From positions 133,322-197,321 of the forward strand of contig NZ_JAGTJJ010000014.1 in the NCBI RefSeq assembly GCF_028435365.1: a DNA stretch of 64,000 nt, read 5' to 3'. The stretch is from Polyangium jinanense (GTDB lineage: Bacteria; Myxococcota; Polyangia; Polyangiales; Polyangiaceae). This document shows positions 7,832-16,825 of this stretch, piece by piece (positions within the stretch are counted from its first letter, which is position 1; every line of letters starts with the position of its first letter). The notes beneath the pieces are model-generated. The model saw only the letters and a list, made by a program, of their open reading frames with translations, was not told the origin of the DNA and did no database searches. Both the position numbers and the translations under genes were made by a program.

Positions 7832-9136
7832 GTGAACGCGCTGAACCTCTCGCGCAAGCTCGCTTCCCGCATCGTCGAGGGTCTCAAAGGTCGAGGCCGG
7901 ATCCTCGTCGTCAAGGGCGGGACAGCTGCGCTCGTCCGCGCCGTGGACGACGCGATGTCCGGTTACGTCGAGCCGCTCGCCGAGCGCGCACTGCGCGCCG
8001 ACGCAGCCGACGATCCGACCACGCGCGAGGCGCTCTCGCGGCTCACGGGCCGCGTGGCGCAAGCGCTGCTCGCCTCCGAGCATCTCGAAGACGTCTTCGC
8101 CGATCGCAGCGTCGTCGAGCGCGAAGTGCTCGACGCAGCCCGCATCGCGCTGCGTGAAGCGAGCGCCTCGCAGGACGAAGCGGTCGTGCGTGTCGAGCTC
8201 GATCTGCTCGGGTACGTCGCCGCCACCGCGGGCAAACGCGCGCGGCCACAGTCGCTCGTGATCGCGCTCGAGCGCGCCGGGCTCGTCGCAGGCGCGCGTC
8301 TCGAGAGTTACGATCCAGCCGCGCGCGAAGCCGTCTTCGTGCCCGAGCCGCCGGCAAACCCAGACTTGCACCTCGAGCTGGAAGAAGCCGTCGCGGACGA
8401 GCTCTGCGCGCTCGTCGAGCGAGGGGTGGTGGAGCTGCCGACGCTCGAACGCACAGCACAGCTCACGCACGAGGTCAGCCCCTCGGAGCGGGCGCGGCTG
8501 ACGCGCCTCATCGATCGCGCAGCCACGCGCACGCTCCGCCGCACGGGCAACGCAGCGCAGTGGGAGATCCCGGACGGTCGCAGCGTACGTGTCGTCTACA
8601 CGCCGCTCTCGGAGCAGGACGCGCGCGACGTCGACATGCACGTCGCGGCCTTCGCGGCAGAGGTCGACACCTTGCTCGCCGACGCAGGCGCGCCGCTCGT
8701 CTCGGCGACGGCCGCCGTGTCTCCCCCGCCCCCCCCTGCCGAGCCTGCCCGCGCGCAGCGGCGCGCGAAGCCCGCGCCAACACCGGAGGCGCCCGAGCCG
8801 CTGCATCACGCAAACGGCAACGGCGCAGTGCTCCCCGTCGAGGAGCCTGTCGAGGAGGAGGCCCCGCCCTCGGAGCCGGCACCGAAGCCCGCACGGGCGC
8901 GCGCCACGACGAAGCGCTCGCCCCGCTCGAGCTCACGCACGCCCGCAGCCACGCGCGCAGCAGCAGCACGGACCACGACGAAGAAGCGCGCGCCGGCGAA
9001 GCGAGCGACAAAGCCCGGCACGACGGAAGAGGGCACGCGCAAGAAGGCGACGAAGGCCTCGACGAAGAAACGCGCGCTACCAGCGACGACGACGAAGGCA
9101 CGCACGACGAAGACGCGCACGACGAAGAAGCGCTGA
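7832..9136 (+). CDS. hypothetical protein with histone H1-like basic C-terminal tail
   Basis: A 434-aa protein starting at GTG. The first 285 residues are a helical, soluble domain of unknown family (RILVVKGGTAALVRAVDDAM, RLTGRVAQALLASEHLEDVF). Residues 290-345 are Pro/Ala linker. The last 80 residues alternate Lys/Arg, Ala, Thr and Pro (ARTTTKKRAPAKRATKPGTT), closely resembling eukaryotic histone H1 tails and the KAK tails of bacterial nucleoid proteins. The likely property is non-specific DNA or RNA binding by the tail, with the N-terminal domain giving the specific role; both are inference. The gene stands alone and is followed by 700 bp of repeats. Confidence 0.72.
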   Translation: MNALNLSRKLASRIVEGLKGRGRILVVKGGTAALVRAVDDAMSGYVEPLAERALRADAADDPTTREALSRLTGRVAQALLASEHLEDVFADRSVVEREVLDAARIALREASASQDEAVVRVELDLLGYVAATAGKRARPQSLVIALERAGLVAGARLESYDPAAREAVFVPEPPANPDLHLELEEAVADELCALVERGVVELPTLERTAQLTHEVSPSERARLTRLIDRAATRTLRRTGNAAQWEIPDGRSVRVVYTPLSEQDARDVDMHVAAFAAEVDTLLADAGAPLVSATAAVSPPPPPAEPARAQRRAKPAPTPEAPEPLHHANGNGAVLPVEEPVEEEAPPSEPAPKPARARATTKRSPRSSSRTPAATRAAAARTTTKKRAPAKRATKPGTTEEGTRKKATKASTKKRALPATTTKARTTKTRTTKKR

Positions 9137-9143
9137 GGGAGAG

Positions 9144-9290
9144 GCGGTTCGGGGGCGTAGCGCCGGGGTTTCACCCCGGGCCCGACCAGGGGCTGTCCGC
9201 CCCTGGACCCGGACCAGGCACGGCCTGGACCGAGGGTGGAAGAACTGCGCGATGCGCAGTTCTTCCAGCGGGCCGGTGGCAAGGCGGTGG
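9144..9290. repeat. multi-hairpin dispersed repeat, copy A
   Basis: Four consecutive hairpins in about 145 bp. Stem 1 is CCGGGG-tttca-CCCCGG (9163-9179). Stem 2 is CCAGGGGC-tgtcc-GCCCCTGG. Stem 3 is CCAGGC-acg-GCCTGG. Stem 4 is GGAAGAACTGCGC-gat-GCGCAGTTCTTCC at 9238-9266, a perfect 13-bp stem. The trailing GGCCGGTGGCAAG is also found in the copies at 27.9 and 63.9 kb. This copy lacks the CTGAGCATTGGTCTC end found in the copies at 27801, 28195 and 63845. It begins a few bases after the stop of the histone-tail gene, so it could also end that transcript. Confidence 0.85.
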
Positions 9291-9378
9291 AGGTCCGTTT
9301 CACGCTGGCGACGCCCTGTTGGTGCTCCAAAACGGAGTGTCGAGGACCCGAAGCGAGGGCCGGGCAGTCGGGGTGGGT

Positions 9379-9722
9379 CATGGGGAGGCCCCGAAGGAAG
9401 GTCCCGGCGGTCGGCGTGCGCCATGGGGAGGCCCCAACGGGAGGTCCCGGCGATCAGGATGGGTCATGGGGACGCCCCAAAGGGAGGTTCCCACGGTCGG
9501 GGTGCGTCATGGGGACGCCCCAAAGAGAGGTTCCCGCGGTCGGGGTGCGTCATGGGGACGCCCCAACGGGAGGTCCCGGCGATCAGGATGGGTCATGGGG
9601 ACGCCCCAACGGGAGGTCCCGGCGATCAGGATGGGTCATGGGGAGGCCCCGAAGGAAGGTCCCGGCGGTCGGCGTGGCCTTTGGGGAAGCCCCAGAGGAT
9701 GGGGCGGCGGCCCGCCGGGGGT
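9379..9722. repeat. 43-bp tandem repeat array, seven units plus a degenerate eighth
   Basis: Units begin with CATGGGGA at 9379, 9422, 9465, 9508, 9551, 9594 and 9637, exactly 43 bp apart, and a decayed unit starts near 9680. Each unit holds GGGGA(C/G)GCCCC, a short near-palindrome, then (A/G)GGTCCC or AGGTTCCC, and ends in one of two alternative tails, GGTCGGxGTGCG or GATCAGGATGGGT. Because 43 is not a multiple of three, the array keeps three frames open and produces spurious ORFs. The array fills most of the 719-bp space between the histone-tail gene and the LytTR regulator. There are no unique spacers, so it is not a CRISPR array. Confidence 0.9.
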
Positions 9723-9855
9723 TTGGGCAGGCCCCAAAGCGGACCTCGGGTGACACGGCCCGGACACGCTGCCGGTCGAGGGCACGCCCTGCGAGAATGG
9801 CGGGACGTGCATGGCTGCCGAGGTCGACCCCTGCCCCCGCCGACAATTCGCCTGA

Positions 9856-10659
9856 TCAGATCCGGCGCAGCCCCGTCGCGCTGGCGAGCAACATCTCGCG
9901 CACGGCCTGTGCGCGCTCGCGCGCGACGGGCACGCACACGCCGCGCCGCTCGGGTCCGATGCCCACGCCCACGAAGATCCGCGTCTCGCCCCCGTCCCGT
10001 TCGAGCTCCTTGATATGGGCCGCATTCACGAGCCAGTTGCGGTGGACACGCGTGAGCGCCCGGCCAAACGAGGCCTCGATCGCCGATAAAGACAGGTCGA
10101 GGTCGAACGTGCCGTGTGGCGTGTGCACCGAGGTGAGCCGGTCGGCCGCCTCGAATGCCCAGACCTCGTTTTGCTCGAGGAACACGAGACTTCGTCCGCG
10201 GCGCGCCACGATCCGGAGCGGGCTCTGGCTCTGGGGCATGACGACGCGACGCCGGGCGGCGAGGCGCCGCAGGCATTGCTCGACGCGCTCCTCGGTGAAT
10301 GGCTTCAAGAGGTAATCGTCGACGCCGAGATCAAAGGCCTCGATCGCGTGCTCCTTGAATGCCGTCGCCAGCACGAACATCGGCCGCCGCGGGTTTCGCG
10401 CCGAAGTCCGCACGAGATCGAGCCCGGTCTCGTCGTCGCCCTCGAGCACGATGTCGACGAAGACGACGTCCACTTCGAGCCCGGCGGCAGCCGGCTGCAA
10501 GGCCTGGCGCGCCTCGCCGACGCTCGCGACCGCGCCGACGACCTCGGCGAGGTGCGAGCCTTCGAGCAGCTCGACGAGATAGTTGCGCGCGGGCCACTCG
10601 TCCTCGACCACGAGCACGCGGAATCGAAACGTATCGACGGTCCCGGAGACATCGGTCAT
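9856..10659 (-). CDS. LytTR-family response regulator
   Basis: A 267-aa transcription regulator. The receiver domain covers residues 13-130, with acidic pocket E19/D20, phospho-acceptor D69 (VVFVDIVL) and K119 (YLLKPF). The LytTR DNA-binding domain covers about 155-265, with the typical strings RGRSLVFLEQNEVWAFEAAD and FGRALTRVHRNWLVNAAHI. The frame is open upstream to 10824, but ATG 10659 begins where receiver homology starts. It overlaps by four bases (ATGA) a 15-codon ORF that itself overlaps no larger gene. No histidine kinase is adjacent, so this is an orphan regulator here. The neighbour on the same strand upstream is the TonB-module lipoprotein gene. Confidence 0.9.
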   Translation of the reverse strand: MTDVSGTVDTFRFRVLVVEDEWPARNYLVELLEGSHLAEVVGAVASVGEARQALQPAAAGLEVDVVFVDIVLEGDDETGLDLVRTSARNPRRPMFVLATAFKEHAIEAFDLGVDDYLLKPFTEERVEQCLRRLAARRRVVMPQSQSPLRIVARRGRSLVFLEQNEVWAFEAADRLTSVHTPHGTFDLDLSLSAIEASFGRALTRVHRNWLVNAAHIKELERDGGETRIFVGVGIGPERRGVCVPVARERAQAVREMLLASATGLRRI

Positions 10660-10759
10660 CGGACCACCTCGACGTGGGTCTCGGGCCGGAGCTGCTCGCG
10701 CATGGTCGTGATGGTAGCCCACGGATGCGGCCGCGGGGAAACGACGTCTCGAGGAGAGC

Positions 10760-11743
10760 TCACCGGACGTGCAGGGGGATCTCGAGCCAGGCGAGCCCTC
10801 CGCGGTTGTCGCGGACCACCGCAAAAAGCATCTCCTCGCCCGCGGCGAGGGGGGCCCGGAGGTCGGCGGCCGTCGTCCCGACTTTGCCGCTCTCCGGATC
10901 GTAGAGCAGGCGCGTGGAGTTCACCTGCCCTCCCGTGATGTAGTAATCGACCAGGATCCTCTCCTTGCCCATCTCACCGTCCGCGGTGCGATAGCTGGGA
11001 TCAGGCTCTTGACTCGATTCGGGGACCGAGATGTCGAGGGGCTTCACAGGGCATTGCTCGATCTCCGGCATCGTGCAGTGATCCACCGTGATGCCGTCGT
11101 TCGGATCGATGGTCGCGAAGTCGAAGCTGAGGTGATCGATCACGGGATTGGAATTCGGAAGCAGGGGGAAGACGAAGACGCGCGAGAACGCGAACATGAA
11201 GTCTTCGGGACCGAGCTCCTTGCGATCCGCATCAAAACAGCCGAAAGGGACGGCCTGCGGGCCCATCCCGCGTGCGCCGATGTATTCGACGTGCCCGGCG
11301 CACGCCATGTTGAAGACGACGAGGGTTTTGTAGAAGGGCACGCTCCCGGGTTCGGGCGGTCCGGACGGCCCCGGCATTCCAAGCACGTCTTCGGGCACGT
11401 CGAGCGAGAACGAAGTACCTTCCTTCAAGAGCGGCGTGAGGTCTTGGCCTCGCGGAAACGCACCCGCAAAGGCCGGATAACATTCATAAGGCGCGCCCTC
11501 CGGCGGATCGGTGCAGACCGTCGGAATCCAGAACACCCGCATGGGCTGCGCCTTCTCCTTTCGCCCGTCGAAGGCGAGCACATCGAGGTTCACCGTATCC
11601 CCGGGCGTCGCGTAGGGCTTGTCGGCGCGCGTCGCGAGGATACGCACGCTCGCCACCTCGTTCTCCGGAGCGAAATCGGGAAAGTTGCACCCCGTCGCTC
11701 CGAGCATCCAGACAGCCCCCATGATCCAAGCATTTTTCGTCAT
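10760..11743 (-). CDS. lipoprotein coupled to the TonB-dependent receptor
   Basis: A 327-aa lipoprotein with signal MTKNAWIMGAVWMLG and lipobox ATGC. Its ATG overlaps the stop of the receptor gene (ATGA at 11740-11743), so the two are translationally coupled. The mature part is beta-rich, with Cys residues (C in VCTDPPEG, YECYP, NMACAG, HCTMPEIEQC) that could form disulfides. After the lipobox it reads ENEVASVRILATRADKPYAT, like an Ig-type or periplasmic binding beta domain. In analogous systems such a protein is a surface or periplasmic accessory that captures the ligand; that role is inferred from context only. Confidence 0.8.
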   Translation of the reverse strand: MTKNAWIMGAVWMLGATGCNFPDFAPENEVASVRILATRADKPYATPGDTVNLDVLAFDGRKEKAQPMRVFWIPTVCTDPPEGAPYECYPAFAGAFPRGQDLTPLLKEGTSFSLDVPEDVLGMPGPSGPPEPGSVPFYKTLVVFNMACAGHVEYIGARGMGPQAVPFGCFDADRKELGPEDFMFAFSRVFVFPLLPNSNPVIDHLSFDFATIDPNDGITVDHCTMPEIEQCPVKPLDISVPESSQEPDPSYRTADGEMGKERILVDYYITGGQVNSTRLLYDPESGKVGTTAADLRAPLAAGEEMLFAVVRDNRGGLAWLEIPLHVR

Positions 11744-14343
11744 AACTCCCCGCGCAGCCCCAGGCTCGGTAGAATGGGCAAACCGCTCACGTAGGACGAC
11801 TGGGTGTAGTCGTAGTTGTAGGCAATCCCCTCGGGGTTCTGGTGGTTGTAGATGTTCTGGATATCGATGTAGGCCGAGAGCTTCCACGACTTGAAGGTCC
11901 ACGTCTTGTCGAAGCGCACATCGAGCTGGTGGAAGAACGGAAGCCGCGCGCCATACGGCGGATACGCGGTCGCCGCCTGAAAACTGCCGGTCGTCGCGTC
12001 ATAGGCGCCGCGGACCGTGGGTGTATAGGGGTTCCCCGAGACGAGGCGGAAACGCGCGCCGAGCCGATACCCGCGCCCGAAGTTGTAGCTCCCGATCGTC
12101 GTGAGGACATGCGTCTGATCATATTGGGAAAGCGCAGACGGTTCCGAGGGTTCGGGGCGGCGCTCGCTTCTCGACAGGGTGTAGGCAATCCATCCGAAGA
12201 AGCGCTCGTCGGACTTGTAGCGCAGGAGCCACTCGGTACCGTAGACGGCCCCCGCCCCGACGTTCCCTGCCCCATCGGAAACCAGCCTGTCGAGCTGCTT
12301 GTAGAACGCGTTCACCGAGAGTTCTACCCGGGGGCCGAACTCCTGCTCGAACCCGACGTCGTAATGAACGGACCGGTTCGATTTGAGGCCCTCCTGGCCG
12401 AAGACGGGATCCGTCTCCAGCGGCCCCGGCGGCTGATAAAAGATGCCGGCGCCCGCCTTGAGCGCCGTGCGGGGGGAGCCGCTCGTGAGCTCCTGCCTCA
12501 AATTCAAGCGTGGAGAGAGGTCCCAGCTCTGGGTCGAGCTCGTGTAATCCAGGCGGAGCCCCGGCACGATGCGCATCCCCCGCCACGGCATGATCTCCCA
12601 TTCCGTGTACATGCCGCCGAAGAGGCGATTTCCGGATTGTGTCGTCTCCAGCGGCACGTCCTCGGGTCCACCCGCGGGGACCCCCGGCGGGCGGGGACGC
12701 GGAAAGCGGATATGCAGGTCATAGGGGCTGTAGATCATGTCCATCCCGACGTTCGCGCGGACGGACCGCATGACCTTCTGCGAGATCTCTGCGCGTCCGC
12801 TGATCGGGAGCTCGGTCGTCGTGAAGCCCAGGGCGCCGAAGCCGATATCCATCGAGTCCTGCCCGACGGCGGCCGTGACCTTGAGCTCCGTGCTGTCCGT
12901 GAGCTTGTGCTCGTAGCGGGCCTGGAGGCGCCAGAAGCTCGTATGGGTGCCGATGCCGCTGAAGCTCGTGGCCCCGGCGTTCGGGTTCTCGTTGAAGATC
13001 TCGAGACCGTCATCGGACCCGAAAAACAGAAGGCGCAGCGACGCCCTCTGGCCGAAGTCCTTCTGGAGCATGACCTGGTAGTCGTAATATCGCGGCGCCG
13101 TCGACACGCCCGCGCCGGCGGCCGTGAGGACGGGGCCGAGCCAGCCGTCGAACCACGAGCGGCGGCCGGCGATCAGAAATCTCACGCCCGTCTTCGGAAT
13201 CGTCCCCTCGACGAGGAGGCGGGCGTCGATGAGATCGAGCTGCGCCATGCCGTGAAGCTGCCCGTCTTTCTTGGGATCACGTATCCCGACATCGACCATG
13301 CCGCCCATCCCGCGGCCGTACACCGCGCTGTAGTTCGCGGGATAAAAGTTGATCTTGTCGAGCGCCTCCGTCGGCACCACGGAGCTCAGGCCGCCGAAAT
13401 GATACACGATGGGCACGGGCGTGCCGTCGACATAGGTAATCGTGTCCTGCGGCGCGGACCCACGAACGATGAGCTGGCCGCCGAACGGAGGCGGCCGCGC
13501 GACACCCGGGAGGTTTTGCAGTGACCGCAGCGCATCCCCGTTCGTCCCCGGAATGAGCGCGATTTCTTCCTTCTTGAGCGTGCGTTTCGTCACCTCGCGG
13601 GGCGGGCGCTCCCCGCGGACGACGATCTCCTGGACCTGTGGCTCGTCTTCGCTTTCGGCGCCTTTCTCCTCGGGGGCCTTCTGGGGCATGAGCCTCAAGA
13701 CGACGTTGGTCTCTTCCCCGGGCGTGAGCTCTTCGTCCGCGGATTGAGGTTCATAACCTTGAGCCGCGACGGTGATGTGCGTCGGGCCGCCCATCACGTT
13801 CTCGAGGGTCCACGATCCATCTGCGGCCGTCTGCGTCGTATGCTCGGCGCCGTCGGCGGTCCGCACCGTGACGCTCGCGGAGGCGATCGGCGAGCCTTTC
13901 GTCTGGCGCTCGACACGTCCTGTGAGCTTGGGCGGCGGGGGCACGAAGACGTAACGGAACTTGATCCGGGCCGGGATGTTCTTGTCGCCCCGCCGGGCCG
14001 GTTCGAATACGAGCTTCTCGGCTGAGGCGACGGCGGCCTCGTCGAATCCGTGGCCCTGGGGTGCTTCGACGGTCGCCTTCCGAACCGCCCCGGATGCATT
14101 GATATCGAGGATCAGGACGACCGTGACTTCCTCGAAAAACCGCTCTTTCAGCGCTTGCTCCGGATACTTCACGCCGGGATCGCTCTTCAGCTGCGGCGGG
14201 ACGACGACCGCTTGCGGCGCGGCCTCGGTCGCGCCAGGCGGCTCGTCGGGCGCGCCTGCGAGCGCGTCCCGTGATGCCAAGGACGTCAGGAGGAAAGCCA
14301 CGGCAGCGCCGCGACGGAGTGGATGGTCAGAAAGAGTAGCCAA
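11740..14343 (-). CDS. TonB-dependent outer-membrane receptor with N-terminal TonB-C-like and regulatory domains
   Basis: Outer-membrane beta-barrel importer of 867 aa. Order: signal peptide 1-29 (LRRGAAVAFLLTSLASRDALA); a TonB C-terminal-like domain about 52-135 (VKYPEQALKERFFEEVTVVL, then GFDEAAVASAEKLVFEPARR); a carboxypeptidase regulatory-like beta-sandwich about 138-210; the plug (GTNGDALRSLQNLPGVA, QLIVRGSAPQDT, YSAVYGRGMGGMVDV); then a large barrel to the C-terminus. A TonB-C fold on the receptor itself is unusual, since it normally belongs to the energy transducer. The start is uncertain: TTG at 14343 gives a good signal peptide, and the frame upstream to 14580 is Arg-rich and looks non-coding. 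The gene faces exbB-exbD-tonB, its likely energy source. Substrate unknown. Confidence 0.88.
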   Translation of the reverse strand: MATLSDHPLRRGAAVAFLLTSLASRDALAGAPDEPPGATEAAPQAVVVPPQLKSDPGVKYPEQALKERFFEEVTVVLILDINASGAVRKATVEAPQGHGFDEAAVASAEKLVFEPARRGDKNIPARIKFRYVFVPPPPKLTGRVERQTKGSPIASASVTVRTADGAEHTTQTAADGSWTLENVMGGPTHITVAAQGYEPQSADEELTPGEETNVVLRLMPQKAPEEKGAESEDEPQVQEIVVRGERPPREVTKRTLKKEEIALIPGTNGDALRSLQNLPGVARPPPFGGQLIVRGSAPQDTITYVDGTPVPIVYHFGGLSSVVPTEALDKINFYPANYSAVYGRGMGGMVDVGIRDPKKDGQLHGMAQLDLIDARLLVEGTIPKTGVRFLIAGRRSWFDGWLGPVLTAAGAGVSTAPRYYDYQVMLQKDFGQRASLRLLFFGSDDGLEIFNENPNAGATSFSGIGTHTSFWRLQARYEHKLTDSTELKVTAAVGQDSMDIGFGALGFTTTELPISGRAEISQKVMRSVRANVGMDMIYSPYDLHIRFPRPRPPGVPAGGPEDVPLETTQSGNRLFGGMYTEWEIMPWRGMRIVPGLRLDYTSSTQSWDLSPRLNLRQELTSGSPRTALKAGAGIFYQPPGPLETDPVFGQEGLKSNRSVHYDVGFEQEFGPRVELSVNAFYKQLDRLVSDGAGNVGAGAVYGTEWLLRYKSDERFFGWIAYTLSRSERRPEPSEPSALSQYDQTHVLTTIGSYNFGRGYRLGARFRLVSGNPYTPTVRGAYDATTGSFQAATAYPPYGARLPFFHQLDVRFDKTWTFKSWKLSAYIDIQNIYNHQNPEGIAYNYDYTQSSYVSGLPILPSLGLRGEL

Positions 14344-14630
14344 GGTTCTCGGTGCAAGGATGCACGCGTGGCCGCCACGTGGAGCTTCGATCCGACGAGC
14401 CGTCGGATCCCTCCGACGAAAACCTTGCCTTGGGCCACGAGCCACGAGAGCGCTCGTCGCGCGCCCCCACGGGGCGAGAGCGCGGCGAGCGAAAGGGGTT
14501 CGTCCTCCGAGGGAGGCCCCTCGTCGGAGGTATCCCGCGGCTCGTCGGATGAGCGTCGCGCTCCGCCGGCGAGCCGGCATAGGAAAGAGCCGGGGCGAAA
14601 AGGCACTCGCTTTGAAAGGCTTAATGGAAG
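14344..14630. promoter_or_regulatory. divergent control region between the receptor and exbB
   Basis: 287 bp without a credible gene between the divergent receptor and exbB starts. Two inverted repeats stand out: TCCGACG-agc-CGTCGGA at 14391-14407, and CCTCCGA...TCGGAGG at 14504-14530 with further pairing inside. The TCCGACG/CGTCGGA and CTCCGACGA words recur several times, so a repressor or activator acting on both transcripts could bind here. No iron-box sequence was recognised. Confidence 0.4.
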
Positions 14631-15364
<734 letters not shown>

Positions 15365-15365
<1 letters not shown>

Positions 15366-15814
15366 TGGCCGCGTCGAGCTCGAGCAACGAGGACAACATG
15401 GTCGAGGGGATCAACGTCACCCCCCTCGTCGACATCACCCTCGTGCTCCTCATCATCTTCATGGTGACGGCGAAGATCATCGTGTCGCAGGCCGTGCCGC
15501 TCGACCTGCCGAAGGCCTCGCCGGGGCAAGACGTGCAGATGGTCTTCAGCGTCGAGCTCCGCGCGAACGGGGACATGGTCATCGACGGCAAGAAGCTGCC
15601 GAACGACGACGCCGCGCTCCCGCTCGCGAAGGAGGCGCAGGCGAAGACGCCCGATCTGCGCGCCGTCATCCGCGCGGAGCAAACGGTCCAGCATGGCCGC
15701 GTGATTCACGCGCTCGATGTGCTCAAACGGGCGGGCATTACGAAAATCGCGTTCGGCGTGACGCCCGTCGCAGCCGACGACGGCAAAACGCCGCCCGTCC
15801 CCGCGACTCCATGA
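15365..15814 (+). CDS. exbD: ExbD/TolR biopolymer transport protein
   Basis: A 149-aa single-pass inner-membrane partner of ExbB. It has the diagnostic N-terminal helix with the proton-carrying Asp: INVTPLVDITLVLLIIFMVT (D24), followed by a periplasmic domain (VFSVELRANGDMVIDGKKLP and VIRAEQTVQHGRVIHALDVL). The length is normal for the family. It overlaps exbB by one base and is followed 12 bp later by tonB, forming an exbB-exbD-tonB operon divergent from the receptor. Confidence 0.94.
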
Positions 15815-15826
15815 GGTGAAAAAACC

Positions 15827-16741
15827 ATGAGCTCGGTGGCAGGTAAGTTCGAGGGGGAGGATCCAAAGCTCCCAGCGTTCACCCCGTACGGAGGGGCGGC
15901 CGAGCAGCGTCGTGATCCCCTCGCGTATGTCGTTCGCCTCGGCCATCGCGCAGGGCAGATGGGCATGGGGCTCGGCCTCGTGTTTGCCCTGATGTCCCAC
16001 GCGTCGGTGCTGGGGATGATGTCGCTCTTCGACACGCGAGGCGCCCTCGGCGAGACGAGCCCTGTCGAATACGACATCGCTCTGCCGCCCGAAGAGGTGG
16101 AAAAGCCCAGGCCCGAGGAAAAACCCCCGGAGCCCGAGCCCGAGCCCGAAGCCCCGCCGTCGCCAGCGCCAGTGGTCAAGGAGAATGCCCCGACGAAGGG
16201 GCCCGAACCCGAGCCGCCGCCCCCACCCACGCAAGCGGCGAAGGTGCTCACGCAGGAGCCCGATCCGGAAGAACCCGTTGACATGACGGGGCAAGGGTTC
16301 GTCACGGGTGATGGCGCGGGGCCCGGGTACGGAATGGTGTCGGCCGCGGGGACGGGGTCGGCGCCGACGTACAACAAGGGCGCTTCGCTCGACGGCAAGG
16401 AAGGCGGCAAAGGAACGGGGCCAGGGCCCGTGACGCCGCCGGCCCCCGAGGGGCCCGATCTGTCGAAGCCTCCCGGGCTCGCCGGCAGCTCCGCGTGGGA
16501 TTGTCCCTTCCCGCCCGAGGCCGACGCGGAGCAGATCGATCAGGCCGTCGTGTCGATCGTCATCACGGTGCGGGCCGACGGCACGCCGCAATCCGTGAAT
16601 GTCATGAGCGATCCGGGGTATGGCTTCGGTCGCGCAGCACGCCTCTGCGCGCTTTCGCGCAGGTACACGCCCGCGCTCGATCGAGCGGGCACGCCGAGGG
16701 TCGCCGCGACGCCGCCGATCCGCGTGCGTTTCACGCGGTAG
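15827..16741 (+). CDS. tonB: TonB-like energy transducer
   Basis: A 304-aa protein. A 45-residue cytoplasmic start is followed by one membrane helix (about 45-68, MGMGLGLVFALMSHASVLGM) containing H58, which may be the equivalent of the functional TonB His. Then come a long Pro/Glu periplasmic spacer (EEKPPEPEPEPEAPPSPAP) and a C-terminal domain of about 85 residues with the TonB-C pattern (VVSIVITVRADGTPQSVNVM, then GFGRAARLCALSRRYTPALD). GAGGTGA precedes the ATG. It completes the uptake module, so proton motive force from ExbBD can be passed to the receptor at 11740-14343. Confidence 0.9.
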   Translation: MSSVAGKFEGEDPKLPAFTPYGGAAEQRRDPLAYVVRLGHRAGQMGMGLGLVFALMSHASVLGMMSLFDTRGALGETSPVEYDIALPPEEVEKPRPEEKPPEPEPEPEAPPSPAPVVKENAPTKGPEPEPPPPPTQAAKVLTQEPDPEEPVDMTGQGFVTGDGAGPGYGMVSAAGTGSAPTYNKGASLDGKEGGKGTGPGPVTPPAPEGPDLSKPPGLAGSSAWDCPFPPEADAEQIDQAVVSIVITVRADGTPQSVNVMSDPGYGFGRAARLCALSRRYTPALDRAGTPRVAATPPIRVRFTR

Positions 16742-16825
16742 GAGGTCTCCCGCGCTGAGGATTTGCTCTCGGCGGCACGACTCTTTCCCAACGGGTGCGA
16801 GATGGTTTACGTTCGTACCATCCGC

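Noticed and set aside
9379..9722. CRISPR array
   Set aside because: Units are repeated in full with no unique spacers, and no cas gene was seen.
8560..10315. Overlapping plus-strand frames through the tandem array
   Set aside because: Open only because 43 bp is not a multiple of three and the array has no stops; the same repeat phrases occur in all three frames.
11842..13524. Plus-strand frame of 560 codons
   Set aside because: Mirror frame of the TonB-dependent receptor; no domain features, Arg/Asp-rich.
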